Source: JBBDIO01 sp040880365 (GTDB lineage Bacteria; Chloroflexota; Anaerolineae; Caldilineales; Caldilineaceae). From it: a stretch of DNA of 14,641 nucleotides. Made by a program: the position numbers and the translations under genes. The stretch lies in the NCBI GenBank assembly GCA_040880365.1, contig JBBDIO010000226.1, forward strand, positions 1-14,641, in the 5' to 3' direction. This document shows, piece by piece, positions 6,338 to 12,849 of this stretch (its first letter is position 1; the number at the start of each line of letters is the position of its first letter). Under the pieces are notes generated by a model. That model had not been told where the DNA came from, made no database searches, and was given only the letters and a program-made list of their open reading frames with translations.

Positions 6338-6347
6338 GAGATTGGTG

Positions 6348-6713
6348 ATGAAGGTAAAGATTTCCAAAGGCGATACAGTTGAAGTGATCGCCGGCAATGA
6401 TAAGGGCTTTCGGGGCGAAGTGCAGGATGTCATCCGCCACAAGCGGAAAGACGGTTCCTATGACCCCAACGAGGTCTATGTGATCGTGGCTGGTGCGAAC
6501 ATGATTATCAAGCACCAACGTCGTTCGCCCACCAACGTGCGCACCCAGGCGGGGCGCATCGAGCGTGAAGCGCCTATCCACATCAGCAATGTGATGCTGG
6601 TGGGCAGTGATGGCAAGCGGACGCGTGCGGGCTATTCGTTGGCGGCCAATGGCGACAAGATCCGCGTGGATCGTCGTTCGGGCGATGCGCTGCCGCGGGC
6701 ACGCAACGATTAG
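6348..6713 (+). CDS. rplX: 50S ribosomal protein L24 (uL24)
   Basis: L24 initiates 50S assembly. The 121-residue product has the KOW motif ISKGDTVEVIAGNDKGFRGE (residues 4-23), then NMIIKHQRR, and the terminal ISNVMLV. It is longer than the usual 100-110, partly through an inserted loop, RHKRKDGSYDPNEVY, after the KOW strand, and the canonical KKH is IIKH here. TTG (6342), GTG (6345) and ATG (6348) are all in frame. The ATG is chosen because AGGAG (6336-6340) then lies 7 bases upstream and MKVKISKGD fits the family. Confidence 0.95.
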   Translation: MKVKISKGDTVEVIAGNDKGFRGEVQDVIRHKRKDGSYDPNEVYVIVAGANMIIKHQRRSPTNVRTQAGRIEREAPIHISNVMLVGSDGKRTRAGYSLAANGDKIRVDRRSGDALPRARND

Positions 6714-6811
6714 TTTGCGCAAGTAGTTTGAGCAATACATTCTTGGCTCGCGTCCGTGGATTCATATCTGGCGCGTCGGGCCGAATGGCGTAGATTTATT
6801 GATAAAAATTA

Positions 6812-6875
6812 GCAGCCTGACCTTGTTCCGGACACATGAAACCCTGTTGGAATAGGTTATGCAGCCGGAACCTGC
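6812..6875 (+). promoter_or_regulatory. Candidate structured leader before rplE
   Basis: The 180-base rplX–rplE gap has no gene. Its downstream third folds well: GCAG/CTGC (6812-6815/6872-6875); a perfect GTTCCGG/CCGGAAC (6825-6831/6865-6871); then CAT/ATG (6835-6837/6859-6861) and AACC/GGTT (6840-6843/6855-6858), separated by a two-base GA bulge. It ends 4 bases before the rplE Shine-Dalgarno (AAGGAG, 6880-6885). In E. coli, S8 represses the spc operon at the start of rplE, so the position is suggestive, but no S8-site consensus was confirmed here. The upstream part is AT-rich near 6790-6810 and could hold a promoter. Confidence 0.5.
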
Positions 6876-6893
6876 GGGCAAGGAGCATGAAAT

Positions 6894-7466
6894 ATGAGTG
6901 AAAACGGCACTGTTGCCACATCTGCATCGCGACTGAAGACGCGTTACGAATCTGAAATCGTAGGCGCGCTGATGAGCGAGTTTGGCTATTCCAATAATAT
7001 GCAGGTACCACGCGTCGAAAAGATTGTGATCAACATCGGTTTGGGCGAAGCGCTGACCAATAGCAAGGCGATTGAAGCGGCGACGGGCGATTTGGGGATT
7101 ATTACGGGCCAAAAAGCCGTGGTTACCAAAGCGCGTCAATCCATCGCCGTCTACAAGCTGCGCGAAGGACAACCGATTGGGGCCAAGGTAACGCTGCGCG
7201 GCCGTCGTATGTGGGATTTTCTGGATCGGCTGATCAGCGTGGTTTTGCCCCGCCAGCGCGATTTTCAGGGCATTTCGCCCGATTCGTTCGACGGGCGGGG
7301 GAATTACAGCCTGGGCCTGCGCGAGCAGTTGGTGTTCCCCGAAATTGACTATGACAAGATCGATAAAATTCGGGGCATGGAGATTACCATTGTAACCACT
7401 GCCCAGACCGATGAAGAGGCGCGACGTATGCTGGCGCTGATGGATATGCCTTTCCGACGGTCATAG
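6894..7466 (+). CDS. rplE: 50S ribosomal protein L5 (uL5)
   Basis: L5 binds 5S rRNA in the central protuberance and contacts P-site tRNA. The 190-residue product has the VPRVEKIVINIGLGEA segment, TGQKAVVTKARQSIAVYKLR, then FQGISPDSFDGRGNYSLGLR, and ends in EEARRMLALMDMPFR. All match the family. About ten extra residues (MSENGTVATSAS) precede the usual start at RLKTRYESEI. AAGGAG lies 8 bases before the ATG. Confidence 0.98.
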   Translation: MSENGTVATSASRLKTRYESEIVGALMSEFGYSNNMQVPRVEKIVINIGLGEALTNSKAIEAATGDLGIITGQKAVVTKARQSIAVYKLREGQPIGAKVTLRGRRMWDFLDRLISVVLPRQRDFQGISPDSFDGRGNYSLGLREQLVFPEIDYDKIDKIRGMEITIVTTAQTDEEARRMLALMDMPFRRS

Positions 7467-7493
7467 GTTTAGTCATAGCAGAGAACGATGATT

Positions 7494-7521
7494 GCGTCGC
7501 CGCGCATGGGCGCCACGACGC
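7494..7521 (+). other. Compact hairpin in the rplE–rpsN spacer
   Basis: GCGTCG (7494-7499) pairs with CGACGC (7516-7521), and GCGC (7502-7505) pairs with GCGC (7510-7513) around an ATGG loop; a 2x2 internal loop separates the stems. Ten perfect, GC-rich base pairs in 28 bases make it likely to fold. No T-tract follows; an AT-rich AAATTATAGATAG stretch comes next, then the rpsN ribosome binding site. Confidence 0.55.
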
Positions 7522-7556
7522 CGGTAGAAATTATAGATAGTTAGGGAGATTACGCT

Positions 7557-7739
7557 GTGGCAAAGAAGTCCATGATTGCTCGGGAGGAAAACCGCAAGTA
7601 TGCAGTGCGCGTGCGGAATCGCTGCCATATGTGCGGGCGGCCGCGGGGATATATACGGCGGTTTGGCCTGTGTCGCATTTGTTTCCGCCAAGAAGCATTG
7701 CGGGGACACATTCCGGGTGTGGTCAAGTCGAGCTGGTAG
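7557..7739 (+). CDS. rpsN: 30S ribosomal protein S14, zinc-binding type (uS14)
   Basis: S14 is a 30S head protein. This is the short 60-residue zinc form (often named rpsZ or rpsN1). Four ligands are present as Cys23-x2-Cys26 and Cys39-x2-Cys42, in RCHMCGRPRGYIRRFGLCRI. The C-terminus EALRGHIPGVVKSSW is typical. Start is GTG (MAKKSM), with AGGGAG (7543-7548) 8 bases upstream. The zinc form is normal for Chloroflexota, Firmicutes and Actinobacteria, and contrasts with the longer zinc-free form of E. coli. Confidence 0.97.
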   Translation: MAKKSMIAREENRKYAVRVRNRCHMCGRPRGYIRRFGLCRICFRQEALRGHIPGVVKSSW

Positions 7740-7763
7740 GAAGTAACCTGAGAGGTAATATCG

Positions 7764-8159
7764 ATGCAAACAGATCCAATTGCCGATTTGCTGACACGCA
7801 TTCGCAATGCGAGCATGGTTCAACACCGCACGGTGGTGGTTCCCAGCTCTAAAATTAAGGCAAATATTGCCAAGATCTTGCAGGAAGAGGGCTTTATCCA
7901 GGGTTACAGTGTGACCGAGGAACAGCCCCAGGCGAGTCTTGTGCTGCAATTGAAGTATACGGGCCGTGGCGAACCGGTGATCACTGGTCTGCAACGGGTA
8001 AGCAAGCCGGGACGTCGCACCTATATCGGCTATCGCGAGATTCCGTGGGTGCGCAGTGGTCTGGGAATCAACATCGTATCGACGCCCAAAGGCTTGATGA
8101 CGGGTCGCAAGGCTCGCCAGGCTCGGCTCGGCGGTGAGATTCTCTGTAACGTTTGGTAA
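7764..8159 (+). CDS. rpsH: 30S ribosomal protein S8 (uS8)
   Basis: S8 binds helix 21 of 16S rRNA, and in E. coli it represses the spc operon. The 131-residue product begins MQTDPIADLLTRIRNASMVQ. It has KIKANIAKILQEEGFI, then RVSKPGRRTYIGYREIPWV, and the GLGINIVSTPKGLMT and GGEILCNVW segments that carry the RNA-contacting serine/threonine residues. GAGAGG (7750-7755) precedes the ATG by 8 bases. No anomaly. Confidence 0.98.
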   Translation: MQTDPIADLLTRIRNASMVQHRTVVVPSSKIKANIAKILQEEGFIQGYSVTEEQPQASLVLQLKYTGRGEPVITGLQRVSKPGRRTYIGYREIPWVRSGLGINIVSTPKGLMTGRKARQARLGGEILCNVW

Positions 8160-8175
8160 GAAAGAGGAGGTTATC

Positions 8176-8730
8176 GTGTCGCGAGTGGGACGCGCACCGA
8201 TTGAGGTGCCCAACAACGTTACGGTAAAAGTGGAAAAGGGCAACAAGATCACTGTGACCGGGCCAAAAGGCACGCTGCAACAAGCCTTGAACCCGGACAT
8301 GAACATTGCCCAGGAAAACGGGACGATTGAAGTGAGCCGACCGACGGAAAGTCGTGAGCATCGCGCACAACATGGTCTGACCCGTTCTTTGTTGAACAAC
8401 ATGGTGCTGGGCGTGACCGAAGGCTTCAATCGCAAGCTGGAAGTCCACGGGGTTGGCTATCGTGCTGAAAAGCAGGGCAGCAACCTGGTGTTGCAGGTGG
8501 GCAAAAGCCACCCGGTGGTTTTTGAACCGACCAGCAAGACCATCAACTTTGAAGTGGAAAAAGATGGCCGCTCGTTTGTCATTTCGGGTATCGACAAATG
8601 CGAAGTGGGCGAGCTGGCAGCGGTCGTGCGCAAAGCGCGCCCCCCGGAACCCTATAAGGGTAAGGGCATCCGCTATGCAGGTGAACATGTACGCATGAAG
8701 GCCGGGAAGTCGGGCAAGTCTTCCCGCTAA
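8176..8730 (+). CDS. rplF: 50S ribosomal protein L6 (uL6)
   Basis: L6 lies near the factor-binding site by the sarcin-ricin loop. The 184-residue product begins (GTG) MSRVGRAPIEVPNNVTVKVE and contains ITVTGPKGTL, the GVTEGFNRKLEVHGVGYRAE core, and a C-terminal PEPYKGKGIRYAGEHVRMKAGK. GTG is chosen because GAGGAGG (8164-8170) lies 5 bases upstream; an upstream in-frame ATG would overlap the end of rpsH and add unconserved residues. The last codons and stop are duplicated in tandem. Confidence 0.97.
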   Translation: MSRVGRAPIEVPNNVTVKVEKGNKITVTGPKGTLQQALNPDMNIAQENGTIEVSRPTESREHRAQHGLTRSLLNNMVLGVTEGFNRKLEVHGVGYRAEKQGSNLVLQVGKSHPVVFEPTSKTINFEVEKDGRSFVISGIDKCEVGELAAVVRKARPPEPYKGKGIRYAGEHVRMKAGKSGKSSR

Positions 8731-8746
8731 GAGTCTTCCCGTTAAT
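8717..8746 (+). repeat. 15-base tandem duplication across the rplF stop
   Basis: AGTCTTCCCGCTAAG (8717-8731) is followed directly by AGTCTTCCCGTTAAT (8732-8746), differing at two positions. The unit includes the codons TCT TCC CGC and the TAA stop, so the second copy is an in-frame echo: GAG TCT TCC CGT TAA. Readthrough of the first stop would add only ESSR before a second TAA. It is a clear micro-duplication. Confidence 0.9.
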
Positions 8747-8763
8747 AGAGGAGTAGAAGGAAT

Positions 8764-9126
8764 ATGGCGAAGAAACCACGCTCGGTATTGCGGAGACGCC
8801 GTCATGCCCGGGTCCGCCGGAAGTTGCTTGGTACGGCAGAGCGCCCGCGCTTGAACGTTTTTCGCAGTTCGCAACATTTATATGCCCAGGTGATTGACGA
8901 TACGGGGCGCACGCTGGTCTCGGCCTCGACGCTGGATCGTCACTTGCGGGAAGAGATTGGGAAGCTGGAAGCCCACGACCAGGCGAAGGCGTTGGGTGTG
9001 GCGTTGGCCGAACGGGCCAAGGCTGCGGGGATCGAAACAGTCGTCTTTGATCGTGGTGGCTATCCCTATCATGGGCGAATCAAGGCATTGGCCGATGGCT
9101 CCCGCGAGGGCGGCCTGATTTTCTAG
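8764..9126 (+). CDS. rplR: 50S ribosomal protein L18 (uL18)
   Basis: L18 binds 5S rRNA with L5 in the central protuberance. The 120-residue product has the basic N-terminal RRRRHARVRRKLLGTAERPR, followed by LNVFRSSQHLYAQVIDD. The C-terminal part has GVALAERAKAAGIETVVFDR, GGYPYHGRIKALADGSREGGL and a final IF, all diagnostic. Length is usual. Two purine-rich stretches (GAGGAG 8748-8753 and GAAGGA 8756-8761) precede the ATG; the first has the better spacing (10). Confidence 0.98.
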   Translation: MAKKPRSVLRRRRHARVRRKLLGTAERPRLNVFRSSQHLYAQVIDDTGRTLVSASTLDRHLREEIGKLEAHDQAKALGVALAERAKAAGIETVVFDRGGYPYHGRIKALADGSREGGLIF

Positions 9127-9142
9127 AGTTTGGAGAGAGAGC

Positions 9143-9766
9143 ATGGCTCGAGAACAACGCGGAGAACAACGCGGCGGCGGTAATGATCGCGGCGGCGGTG
9201 GGGGGGGTGGCGAACGGCGGGAACGTCGTCGCGACCGGGATCGCGATCGTGACGAACGCGAAGAGCTGGACGAGCGCGTCGTCCACATTGCGCGTACCTC
9301 CAAGGTGGTACAGGGGGGTCGGCGCTTTGCCTTTCGGGCAGTGGTCGTCGTCGGAGATGGCAAAGGCCGGGTCGGTGTCGGCGTGGGCAAGGCGCGTGAA
9401 GTGCCCGATGCCATTCGCAAGGCTTCGGACCGGGCGCGCAAAGCGATGATTGTGGTGCCGCTGTTGGGCACGACGATTCCGCACGGTGTGGAAACCAACT
9501 TTGGCGCAGGGCGGGTCATGTTGAAACCCGCCAGCCCCGGCACGGGTGTCATTGCCGGCGGTGGTGTGCGCGCCGTAGTAGAGGCCGCCGGGGTGAAGGA
9601 TATTCTGAGCAAGTCTTTGGGCAGCGACAATATCCTGAATGTGGTGCAAGCCACTTTCTCTGCGCTGCAAGAGTTGCAGAGTTTTGAAATCGAGGCCGCC
9701 CGCCGTGGCGTGGAAGCCTCGCGGTTGGCTCCCTTCTGGCACAAGAAGGAGACCGCACATGCCTAG
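9143..9766 (+). CDS. rpsE: 30S ribosomal protein S5 (uS5) with low-complexity N-terminal tail
   Basis: S5 takes part in the mRNA entry channel and decoding accuracy. The 207-residue product has the double-stranded-RNA-binding fold from about residue 45: VVQGGRRFAFRAVVVVGDG, VGVGVGKAREVPDAIRKA, then TIPHGVETNFGAGRVMLKPA, and GTGVIAGGGVRAVVEAAGV. Residues 1-42 are a disordered tail of Gly, Arg, Asp and Glu (EQRG repeats, a Gly7 run, RDRDRD), absent from E. coli S5. The stop overlaps the next gene: the rpmD start codon lies inside the last codons, an 8-base overlap. Confidence 0.98.
   Translation: MAREQRGEQRGGGNDRGGGGGGGERRERRRDRDRDRDEREELDERVVHIARTSKVVQGGRRFAFRAVVVVGDGKGRVGVGVGKAREVPDAIRKASDRARKAMIVVPLLGTTIPHGVETNFGAGRVMLKPASPGTGVIAGGGVRAVVEAAGVKDILSKSLGSDNILNVVQATFSALQELQSFEIEAARRGVEASRLAPFWHKKETAHA
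9150..9207 (+). repeat. 12-base tandem repeat and G8 tract in the rpsE N-terminal region
   Basis: GAGAACAACGCG occurs twice head to tail (9150-9161 and 9162-9173), giving the EQRG EQRG of the protein tail. A run of eight G (9200-9207) follows, encoding part of the glycine run. Both are slippage-prone, so tail length may vary between strains; a single-base slip in the G tract would frameshift an essential gene. Confidence 0.85.
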
Positions 9767-9950
9767 CGAAACGGGCAAGAAGCTTCAGATTAAATTGGTG
9801 CGCAGCCCCATTGGGCGGCGGCAAGACCAGAAAGACACGGTGAAGGCCCTGGGTCTGCGCCGTTTGCACCAGACTGTGGAACACGACGACAATCCTGTGA
9901 TCCGCGGCATGGTCAACAAGGTCTCGCATCTGTTGGAAGTGACTGAATAA
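9759..9950 (+). CDS. rpmD: 50S ribosomal protein L30 (uL30)
   Basis: L30 is a small non-essential 50S protein found in many bacteria. The 63-residue product reads KLQIKLVRSPIGRRQDQKDT and VKALGLRRLHQTVEHDDNPV, then IRGMVNKVSHLLEV, the full family pattern. The ATG overlaps the end of rpsE by 8 bases and has AGAAGGAG (9743-9750) inside the rpsE coding region, so translation is probably coupled. Confidence 0.97.
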   Translation: MPSETGKKLQIKLVRSPIGRRQDQKDTVKALGLRRLHQTVEHDDNPVIRGMVNKVSHLLEVTE

Positions 9951-9954
9951 ATTG

Positions 9955-10006
9955 GTTGCGCACATCTGCGCTGGCGGGCAAACTGACACGCCGGCAGATG
10001 CGCAAC
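9955..10006 (+). terminator. Long hairpin before rplO, terminator- or attenuator-like
   Basis: GTTGCGC (9955-9961) pairs with GCGCAAC (10000-10006). After a two-base bulge, ATCTGC (9964-9969) pairs with GCAGAT (9994-9999). GGCG (9973-9976) and CGCC (9989-9992) close the top. That is 17 bp in a 98-base gap, followed at once by TTTT (10007-10010). The T-tract is short, so it may attenuate rather than end transcription into rplO and secY. Alternatively it is a processing or protein-binding site. Confidence 0.5.
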
Positions 10007-10014
10007 TTTTGCAA

Positions 10015-10029
10015 TGCGAATAATTCGCA
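10015..10029 (+). other. Second hairpin just before the rplO ribosome binding site
   Basis: TGCGAA-TAA-TTCGCA is a perfect 6-bp stem with a three-base loop, 8 bases after the larger hairpin. It ends 6 bases before the AAAGG of rplO. The pair of hairpins suggests a structured leader. Confidence 0.5.
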
Positions 10030-10048
10030 AAGAAAAAAGGTGAATGTG

Positions 10049-10525
10049 ATGAAACTCCATGACCTGCGTCCTGCCGAAGGGGCGACTAAGGAGCGAAAGC
10101 GAGTGGGTCGTGGTACTGGTTCTGGACGTGGCAAGACCAGTACACGCGGTACCAAAGGCCAGAATTCCCGCGCAGGCGGGGGTGTGCGCCTCGTTTTCGA
10201 AGGCGGTCAGCTGCCGTTGGTAAAACGGCTGCCCAAGTTACGTGGGTTTAATAACCGCTTCAAGGTGTACTATACCGCGGTAAACGTGGATGTGCTGGAA
10301 GAAATTTTTGATGCCAACACATCGGTCTCGCCAGATGTATTGGCGGGCGTAGGCCTTGCCGACAAGAACGATCACATTGTGGTATTGGCCCGGGGCGAAA
10401 TTTCCAAGCCCATTCATTTAAAAGTTCATCGCATCAGCGCCGCGGCCCGCGACAAGGTCGAGGCTGCCGGTGGTTCGGTGGAACTTTTGCCGGTGGTCGT
10501 CAACAAACGGATGCCGCGATCCTAA
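10049..10525 (+). CDS. rplO: 50S ribosomal protein L15 (uL15)
   Basis: L15 is a late-assembly 50S protein with a long N-terminal extension running into the 23S core. The 158-residue product begins MKLHDLRPAEGATKERKRVG and continues RGTGSGRGKTSTRGTKGQN, then FEGGQLPLVKRLPKLRGFNN. All are strong family markers. The frame is open upstream, but this ATG starts exactly at the conserved MKLHDL and follows AAAGG by 8 bases. It ends 14 bases before secY. Confidence 0.97.
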   Translation: MKLHDLRPAEGATKERKRVGRGTGSGRGKTSTRGTKGQNSRAGGGVRLVFEGGQLPLVKRLPKLRGFNNRFKVYYTAVNVDVLEEIFDANTSVSPDVLAGVGLADKNDHIVVLARGEISKPIHLKVHRISAAARDKVEAAGGSVELLPVVVNKRMPRS

Positions 10526-10539
10526 GGGGGTAGACCCGT

Positions 10540-11889
10540 ATGCTTGAAGCCGTACGCAATGCGTTTCGTCTGCCCGATCTGCGCCAGAAGCTGTTGATCA
10601 CCATTGGCATTCTGGTGCTCTATCGGTTTGCGGCGCACATTCCTTTGCCGGGCGTCGACCGGACCGCGCTGGACAATTTGTTCCGTGGCGACGAAACCAA
10701 TATGCTCTTGAGCCTGCTGAATTTTTTCAGCGGCGGCGGGTTGGCGCAAATGGGCATTATGGCCCTGGGCGTCTACCCGTATATTACGGCGTCGATTATC
10801 ATGCAGTTGCTGACGCCGATTCTGCCTGCGCTGGAAGAATTACGCAAGGAAGGCGACCAGGGTCGCCAGAAGATCAATCAGTATACACTCTGGATGACTG
10901 TGCCGCTGGCAATTTTGCAGTCAATTGCCCAGGCCACTTTGTTGAGCCAGACGGGCGGCGGTGGTTTTGTGGTGCTGCCCAACTGGGGTTTTTCGGGTGG
11001 CGATCTGTTGCCGACCATCACGATTATCATCGGCATGACCGCCGGCACCATGTTTGCCGTGTGGTTGGGCAATCTGCTCACCGAACAAGGCATCGGCAAT
11101 GGGGTTTCGCTGATCATTTTTGCGGGTATTCTATCGTCGGTACCGTTCCAGATTCGCCAGCTGTGGCAACAGCCGGCCCTGCTCATCATCTTTATCGTGA
11201 TTACCATTGCTACCATCGCCCTGATTGTCTGGGTGCAGGAAGGGCAGCGACGCATACCGGTGCAATATGGTAAGCGTGTGCGCACCATGCGCGGGAATCG
11301 GATGATGATGGTGGGCGGCCAGAGCACCTATGTGCCCATGCGGGTAAACACGGCGGGTATGATTCCGCTGATTTTTGCCCAGAGTCTGTTGATTCTGCCC
11401 AGCACCCTGGCTTCCTATTGGGTTGGGGCCAGCGGATGGGCGGGCACGGTGGGCAACTGGGTCTTCAACGCCATGAGTCCTACGAACTTCCTGTATTGGC
11501 TGTTCTATTTCTTTCTGACGGTCGCCTTTACCTATTTCTATACCGATGTCATGTTCCGGCAGCAGAATTTGCCCGACACGTTGCAGAAACAAGGTGGGTT
11601 TATCCCCGGCATTCGACCGGGCGCGCGCACCGAAGCCTATCTGAATGGTGTGCTTTCGCGCATCACCCTGGTTGGTGCGTTGTTCCTGGGCTTGATTGCT
11701 GTGCTGCCGTTTATTGTGGGCACGATTGTCGATGGGATATTTGGCGGCGCGGGTTTGCTGACTACCGGCTATGAATCGCTGATCATCAGCAGCGCGGGTC
11801 TGCTCATCGTCGTGGGTGTGGTTTTGGATACCATGAAGCAGATCGAAGCGCAGTTGCTCATGCGCAATTACGAGGGCTTTATCCGCTAG
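10540..11889 (+). CDS. secY: Protein translocase subunit SecY
   Basis: SecY is the pore subunit of the SecYEG translocon in the cytoplasmic membrane. The 449-residue protein shows the expected ten hydrophobic segments; the first spans about residues 17-35. The plug region FFSGGGLAQMGI is at 62-73, GNGVSLIIFAGI at 186-197, RRIPVQYGKR in a cytosolic loop at 237-246, and QGGFIPGIRPG at 351-361. The C-terminus MRNYEGFIR is typical. AAGGGGG (10524-10530) overlaps the rplO stop and lies 9 bases before the ATG. Its place after rplO is standard. Confidence 0.98.
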   Translation: MLEAVRNAFRLPDLRQKLLITIGILVLYRFAAHIPLPGVDRTALDNLFRGDETNMLLSLLNFFSGGGLAQMGIMALGVYPYITASIIMQLLTPILPALEELRKEGDQGRQKINQYTLWMTVPLAILQSIAQATLLSQTGGGGFVVLPNWGFSGGDLLPTITIIIGMTAGTMFAVWLGNLLTEQGIGNGVSLIIFAGILSSVPFQIRQLWQQPALLIIFIVITIATIALIVWVQEGQRRIPVQYGKRVRTMRGNRMMMVGGQSTYVPMRVNTAGMIPLIFAQSLLILPSTLASYWVGASGWAGTVGNWVFNAMSPTNFLYWLFYFFLTVAFTYFYTDVMFRQQNLPDTLQKQGGFIPGIRPGARTEAYLNGVLSRITLVGALFLGLIAVLPFIVGTIVDGIFGGAGLLTTGYESLIISSAGLLIVVGVVLDTMKQIEAQLLMRNYEGFIR

Positions 11890-11938
11890 GCTTCATCCGC
11901 CAGGCATTTGTTTGAGGCGGTTGCTTGATGCTGAAAGT

Positions 11939-11990
11939 GGGATGGACGGGGGTGCGCGGCGATTGATTTGCTGCTACCCCACACCATCCC
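11939..11990 (+). promoter_or_regulatory. Long hairpin in the secY–adk spacer
   Basis: GGGATGG (11939-11945) pairs with CCATCCC (11984-11990). An internal loop follows, then GGGGT/ACCCC (11949-11953/11976-11980), then GCGGC/GCTGC (11956-11960/11970-11974, one G-U) with a 9-base loop. About 17 bp form in 52 bases of a 186-base gap that has no gene. It is followed by GAAAACC, not a T-tract, so it is not an evident terminator. Confidence 0.5.
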
Positions 11991-12014
11991 GAAAACCAGG
12001 GCAAGCCAGGAGTG

Positions 12015-12049
12015 ATGCCGTGAAATGCTCAAAGTTGTGCAACCGGCAT
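12015..12049 (+). other. Inverted repeat close to the adk start
   Basis: ATGCCG (12015-12020) pairs perfectly with CGGCAT (12044-12049); GTT/AAC (12034-12036/12041-12043) may form a small stem inside. It lies 15 bases before the adk GAGGA (12065-12069). With the hairpin at 11939-11990 it makes the adk leader structured. Alone it could be chance. Confidence 0.35.
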
Positions 12050-12075
12050 TGCTGCCAAAGAAGTGAGGACGAACA

Positions 12076-12762
12076 ATGAGTGAGGCACGGCGCACCTATC
12101 TGGTGCTGCTGGGTGTGCCCGGAGCCGGTAAGGGCACACAGGCGCGTATGTTGGAAGAACAGCTGGGGATTCCCCAGATCTCGACAGGTGATATTTTTCG
12201 CTACAACATGAATAACGATACCGAATTGGGGCAACTTGCCAAGAGCTACATGGAACGTGGCGACCTGGTGCCCGATGAGGTGACGATTCGGATGGTGGAA
12301 GACCGTTTGCAGCACGACGATTGTCGGCAAGGCGCGATTTTCGACGGCTTTCCCCGCAATCTTGTCCAGGCACAAGCATTGGATGAGATGACCGCCAAGT
12401 GTGGCGGCATTGCGTTGACGCCGTTGATTACGCTGGATGACGACGAAGCCATGCGCCGGGTGACCGGACGCCGGGTGTGTCGCACGTGTGGCGCGGTTTA
12501 TCATGTAGAGTTTCACCCGCCCAAGGCCGCTGGTAAATGTGATATCGATGGTGGCGAGCTATATCAGCGCGACGACGATAAGGCCGAAACGGTGAAGAAC
12601 CGGCTCTATGTCTACTACAAACAGACGTCGCCGCTGGTCGGCTATTACTTTGCCAAATCAGTTTTGGCCGAGGTGAATGGCGCCGAATCGATTGAGGCCG
12701 TGAATCGGGTCTTGGTGGCGGAACTGCGCAGCCGGGGCATTGAAGCCAAGGTTGCCGGCTAG
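12076..12762 (+). CDS. adk: Adenylate kinase with zinc-type LID domain
   Basis: Adk catalyses ATP + AMP = 2 ADP in the cytosol. The 228-residue protein has the P-loop GVPGAGKGT (residues 13-21), the STGDIFR AMP-binding segment, the FDGFPR motif (89-94), and RRVCRTCG opening the LID. The LID holds a zinc site: Cys135-x2-Cys138, then Cys155-x2-Asp158, a Cys3-Asp set known from Gram-positive enzymes. RDDD (165-168) and RLYVYYKQTSPL follow. It sits between secY and map, as in many bacteria. GAGGA lies 6 bases before the ATG. Confidence 0.97.
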   Translation: MSEARRTYLVLLGVPGAGKGTQARMLEEQLGIPQISTGDIFRYNMNNDTELGQLAKSYMERGDLVPDEVTIRMVEDRLQHDDCRQGAIFDGFPRNLVQAQALDEMTAKCGGIALTPLITLDDDEAMRRVTGRRVCRTCGAVYHVEFHPPKAAGKCDIDGGELYQRDDDKAETVKNRLYVYYKQTSPLVGYYFAKSVLAEVNGAESIEAVNRVLVAELRSRGIEAKVAG

Positions 12763-12849
12763 TTTGACACACGCCTGCCGACTGCGCAGATGTATGGTGT
12801 GGGTGTCTGGTGTGAGTGTATAGTATGGATGTGATGAGGACATTGGGTT

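Noticed and set aside
9150..9270. Frameshift or sequencing error in the rpsE 5' region because of its low complexity
   Set aside because: The frame is continuous from a well-placed ATG into the conserved S5 core, so the tail is real as written.
9956..10048. Upstream extension of rplO
   Set aside because: It would run through the long hairpin and add 31 unconserved residues before the conserved MKLHDL start.
12764..12769. Perfect TTGACA just after the adk stop
   Set aside because: No acceptable -10 hexamer lies 15-19 bases downstream; the nearest TATAGT (12819-12824) is about 49 bases away.
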